Part shown: in pieces, positions 22,893 through 25,480 of the stretch
Position numbering within the stretch: the first letter of the stretch is position 1
Layout: every line of letters starts with the position of its first letter
DNA from: JBDNDK01 sp046719185
Lineage (GTDB): Bacteria; Armatimonadota; UBA5829
DNA length: 25,480 bases
Reading direction: 5' to 3'
NCBI GenBank assembly: GCA_046719185.1
Contig: JBDNDK010000015.1
Coordinates: 1 to 25,480 of the forward strand
Notes under the pieces: generated by a model
What the model saw: the letters and a program-made list of their open reading frames with translations, nothing else
Databases searched by the model: none
Told to the model about the DNA's origin: nothing
Translations under genes and position numbers: made by a program

Positions 22893-24113
22893 TTATTTTG
22901 TTTTTGCTTTATCAAGCTTTCCTTGTAATTCCATAAAAGCAAGAACATCTGAAAGTTTAAATCTTCTTTGATTACCAGCAGTTCTATAATGTTTCAAAAC
23001 ACCTTTATTTGTATATCTTCTCACTGTTGTTGGGCAGACATTAAGAATTCTTGCTGCTTCTTCAAGAGATACTGAAGGGTCTAACAATCTTTCAATTAGC
23101 TCACTTCTAGATTCTCTAAATTTTTTATATGAGTTTTGAGCAACTTCTTGTTGTGTATCTGCAAAAAGAATTTTAAGATGTGATGGAACATTATCCCATC
23201 CATTTTCACTACTAACAGCTTTTTGTTTCGGTTCAACTGCAGCTGGTTCTTCTCTAAATTTAACTGTTTCAGCTCTTGGTTCTGGTTTTTTAATAACCTT
23301 TGGTGTGCCAGTCCATTCATCATCTTTTTTTTCAATTGATTCAATTTTTTGGACTGTTGAAGCATTAATGTTTTGATTTGGTTTTTTAATATTTGTTTCT
23401 GATGGTTTTGAAATAGGTCTGGGGCTTCCAGTTCCTTCAGATAAATTATCAAGAACTGTTACCTCACCAACACCCATTTCGTTAGAATCCTCCAAATCAT
23501 TTTCACTAATTTGATCAATGCCACTATTATAACTTATTTCATCTTTAGACTCTACTATTTCACTAGGTTCAGCAGAATTATCTTCAATATTTTTTTCTTT
23601 TACAATTTTTGTTTCTTCAAATTTAGCTTTCAGAGCAGCTGCTTGAAGTTTAAGTTGTTCATCTCTCTGAGCCATATATTTATCAATGCTACTGCTAGGT
23701 TTTACTTCTTCTGTATAATTAATTTCTGAAACAGATTTTTTTGACTCATTGTCAAATGATGATACTTTATCAAGGTATGACATAAAATCTTCAATTTCAG
23801 GTGCAGAAACATCCTCTTTTAAAACTTTTGTTGCAGTATTTGCATAACTTTTATCTTCAATTTCAGAACTGTTGACATTTGTGTATTTGGCTTCTATATA
23901 GTCTGCTTTTACAATAATTGCTTCAGAACCAGCAGCTAAATCCGCTGATTCTGAAGCAATGCTTGGTTTTTTTTCTATCACCATATTATCAACAGGACTC
24001 AATTTGGCATTGCTTGATTGAGTCGCAGATATTTTCTTTTTTTGCTGCAGTTCTTTTTCAACCTGCTCAACTTGTTTGAACCATTTTCCCAATTTTGCGT
24101 CAATTCTACCCAT
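22893..24113 (-). CDS. HTH (MerR/excisionase-like) DNA-binding protein with long disordered N-terminal region
   Basis: 406 residues from ATG 24113; GAGGAG lies 8 nt upstream and overlaps the queA stop, so translation is probably coupled. Residues 1-28 (AKLGKWFKQVEQVEKELQQKKK) predict a short coiled coil. About 30-325 are acidic, Ser/Glu/Lys-rich and probably disordered. The last 70 residues form a winged helix of the HTH_17/MerR type: SLEEAARILNVCPTTVRRYTNKGVLKHYRTAGNQRRFKLSDVLAFME, where the first helices read a DNA site and RTAGNQRRF forms the wing. It may be a transcription or nucleoid factor; the target is unknown. Pairing with queA says little about function. Terminated by the hairpin at 22849-22876. 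Confidence 0.85.
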   Translation of the reverse strand: MGRIDAKLGKWFKQVEQVEKELQQKKKISATQSSNAKLSPVDNMVIEKKPSIASESADLAAGSEAIIVKADYIEAKYTNVNSSEIEDKSYANTATKVLKEDVSAPEIEDFMSYLDKVSSFDNESKKSVSEINYTEEVKPSSSIDKYMAQRDEQLKLQAAALKAKFEETKIVKEKNIEDNSAEPSEIVESKDEISYNSGIDQISENDLEDSNEMGVGEVTVLDNLSEGTGSPRPISKPSETNIKKPNQNINASTVQKIESIEKKDDEWTGTPKVIKKPEPRAETVKFREEPAAVEPKQKAVSSENGWDNVPSHLKILFADTQQEVAQNSYKKFRESRSELIERLLDPSVSLEEAARILNVCPTTVRRYTNKGVLKHYRTAGNQRRFKLSDVLAFMELQGKLDKAKTK

Positions 24114-24125
24114 AGTCAATTCTCC

Positions 24126-25136
24126 TCAACATATAAACATAGCATCACCAAAACTAAGGAACCGGTATTTCTCTTTAACTGCTTCATTGTATGCATTGAT
24201 AATAAAATCTCTGCTAGATAATGTGCTTACCATTATAAGCAAAGTAGTTCTTGGCATATGAAAATTTGTAATAAGTGCATCTACAATCTTAAACTGATAA
24301 CCGGGCTTTATAAATAATTTTGTTGATCCATTAACAGCAGAAACTTTTCTTTTTTCCACTGCAGCACTTTCAAGTGCTCTGACAGTTGTAGTTCCAACAC
24401 TAACAATTCTGCCTTTTGTGTTATTTATTATTTCAGCATTTTGCTCACTAATTTCAAAATATTCAGTGTGCATATCATGATCTTCAATATTTTCTGTTTT
24501 CACAGGTCTAAATGTAGCAACACCAACATGAAGAGTAATGAATGCTGTTCTAATACCCTTTTTTTGAATGTTGCCAATTAAATCTGAGGTAAAGTGCAAA
24601 CCAGCAGTTGGTGCAGCAGCTGAACCATCATATTTTGCATAAACTGTCTGATATCTTTCCTTATCTGCAAGATTTTTATAAATGTATGGAGGGAGTGGAA
24701 CTAATCCATGATTCATTATATTTTCATCTGGATTGTCGGCTGAATTAAACTTTAATATTCTCCCACCCTCTTTAGTGGTGTCAATAACTTCAGCAATTAA
24801 ATTGTTGCCAAAATCTATTACAGCACCTGGTTTGAGTCTTTTTCCAGGCTTGCATATAGCTTCCCAAATTCCACATGATAATCTTTGTGTGAGAAGAGCT
24901 TCCACTTCTGCACCAGAATATTTATTTCCATAAAGTCTATATGCAGAAACTCTTGTATTGTTAAATACCAGAGTATCATCTTCTCTCAAATAGTCTATTA
25001 TCTCAAAGAATTGTTTGTGTTCTATGTTTCCATTACACTTGTTTAATATTAAAAGTCTGCTATGGTCTCTTTTATCTATTGGTTCTTGAGCAATTAATTC
25101 TTCAGGCAGTTCATAATCATATTCTTTGAGACGCAT
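24126..25136 (-). CDS. queA: S-adenosylmethionine:tRNA ribosyltransferase-isomerase
   Basis: 336 residues from ATG 25136. It moves the ribose of S-adenosylmethionine to preQ1 at the wobble base of tRNAs with GUN anticodons, making epoxyqueuosine. Signature segments are present: the start MRLKEYDYELPEELIAQEP, DDTLVFNNTRVSAYRL, GSAAAPTAGLHFT, TLHVGVATFRPV (the family usually has VGxGTF; here Ala) and HTEYFEI. The length is normal. No clear ribosome site precedes the ATG (GTGTAAATAGTGT). First gene of a pair with the HTH gene, 12 nt apart. tgt and queG are not in the window. Confidence 0.96.
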   Translation of the reverse strand: MRLKEYDYELPEELIAQEPIDKRDHSRLLILNKCNGNIEHKQFFEIIDYLREDDTLVFNNTRVSAYRLYGNKYSGAEVEALLTQRLSCGIWEAICKPGKRLKPGAVIDFGNNLIAEVIDTTKEGGRILKFNSADNPDENIMNHGLVPLPPYIYKNLADKERYQTVYAKYDGSAAAPTAGLHFTSDLIGNIQKKGIRTAFITLHVGVATFRPVKTENIEDHDMHTEYFEISEQNAEIINNTKGRIVSVGTTTVRALESAAVEKRKVSAVNGSTKLFIKPGYQFKIVDALITNFHMPRTTLLIMVSTLSSRDFIINAYNEAVKEKYRFLSFGDAMFIC

Positions 25137-25480
25137 ACACTATTTACACTATCTACTTTCTAAAACTCAAACCACAATTCAATTATATCCACTTACCCAA
25201 CACAACTTATAAACTTGCAAGGCTTGCACAACCTTCTCAGCCCAAACCTTTACTTTTTAACAACTGTATGGCACTCATGGTATCCTTGAAATTGACACAT
25301 GTCAAGATGGAAAAAAAGTAAATTACAGTTATAAAAAACTCAAGATTTTGGCACATAAACTGTTAATTATAAACAATTAACAAAAACATATTTTCTAGCT
25401 TATAATTAATTTTTCTTAAACTTAATCGTTATACTAGAGAATCATAATTCATAAAATAATCTATTTTTGCTGTTTGGTAT
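25137..25480 (-). other. Upstream region of queA
   Basis: No gene seen. It holds the queA promoter (next entry), a predicted 134-nt leader with a second TATAAT (25182-25187), and an inverted repeat GTTAATT-N6-AATTAAC at 25362-25381. The rest, to the window edge, is plain AT-rich sequence. Confidence 0.45.
25277..25305 (-). promoter_or_regulatory. Promoter of queA with an overlapping palindrome
   Basis: On the minus strand TTGACA (25300-25305), a 17-nt spacer and TACCAT (25277-25282). The -35 box is one arm of the dyad TTGACA-CA-TGTCAA (25292-25305), a possible operator. Confidence 0.6.

Noticed and set aside
25321..25365. Second sigma-54 site (TTTTGGCACATAAACTG)
   Set aside because: It has a -24 half but no TTGC at the -12 position.

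Overview
The window is AT-rich (arginine codons almost all AGA) and uses the standard bacterial code. A PEP-CTERM protein, a lipoprotein with a Gly-rich linker and a secreted alkaline phosphatase suggest a diderm cell envelope. The PEP-CTERM tail, a c-di-AMP riboswitch, a perfect sigma-54 promoter and several sugar-active enzymes would fit a low-GC member of a poorly cultured lineage such as Armatimonadota or a relative. That placement is a guess. No rRNA, tRNA, CRISPR array, phage or transposase gene was seen.

Layout: (1) 1-4502 holds the 5' part of a GH38 alpha-mannosidase (minus), a metallophosphoesterase gene broken by a frameshift, a tandem-GNAT acetyltransferase and a stand-alone SagB-type nitroreductase (minus). 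(2) 4503-5347 has no protein gene but carries two structured RNAs on the minus strand: a c-di-AMP (ydaO-type) riboswitch and, about 200 nt downstream, a 6S RNA. (3) 5348-7120 holds isocitrate dehydrogenase and a small lipoprotein. (4) 7121-7515 holds a perfect -24/-12 promoter followed about 100 nt later by a terminator, which predicts a sigma-54-dependent small RNA. Next to it is a 182-bp element bounded by perfect 19-bp inverted repeats. (5) 7516-13984 holds a 2[4Fe-4S] ferredoxin (minus) and the arginine cluster argB-argD-argF-argG-argH, with a cluster of palindromic repeats between argG and argH. argC and argJ are not in the window. (6) 14097-19711, all minus, holds a PEP-CTERM protein, a secreted alkaline phosphatase and a 1088-residue (alpha/alpha)6-type putative glycosidase. 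(7) 19899-25136 holds a zinc alcohol dehydrogenase divergent from the glycosidase, an unrecognised 121-residue protein behind a long structured leader, a GT4-type glycosyltransferase, and a queA / HTH-protein pair.

The arginine genes form one pathway: N-acetylglutamate phosphorylation, transamination, carbamoylation of ornithine, then argininosuccinate synthesis and cleavage. The glycosidases, phosphatase and dehydrogenase suggest use of complex carbohydrate and organic phosphate. The most unusual parts are non-coding: the orphan c-di-AMP riboswitch facing a 6S RNA, and the predicted sigma-54 small RNA.
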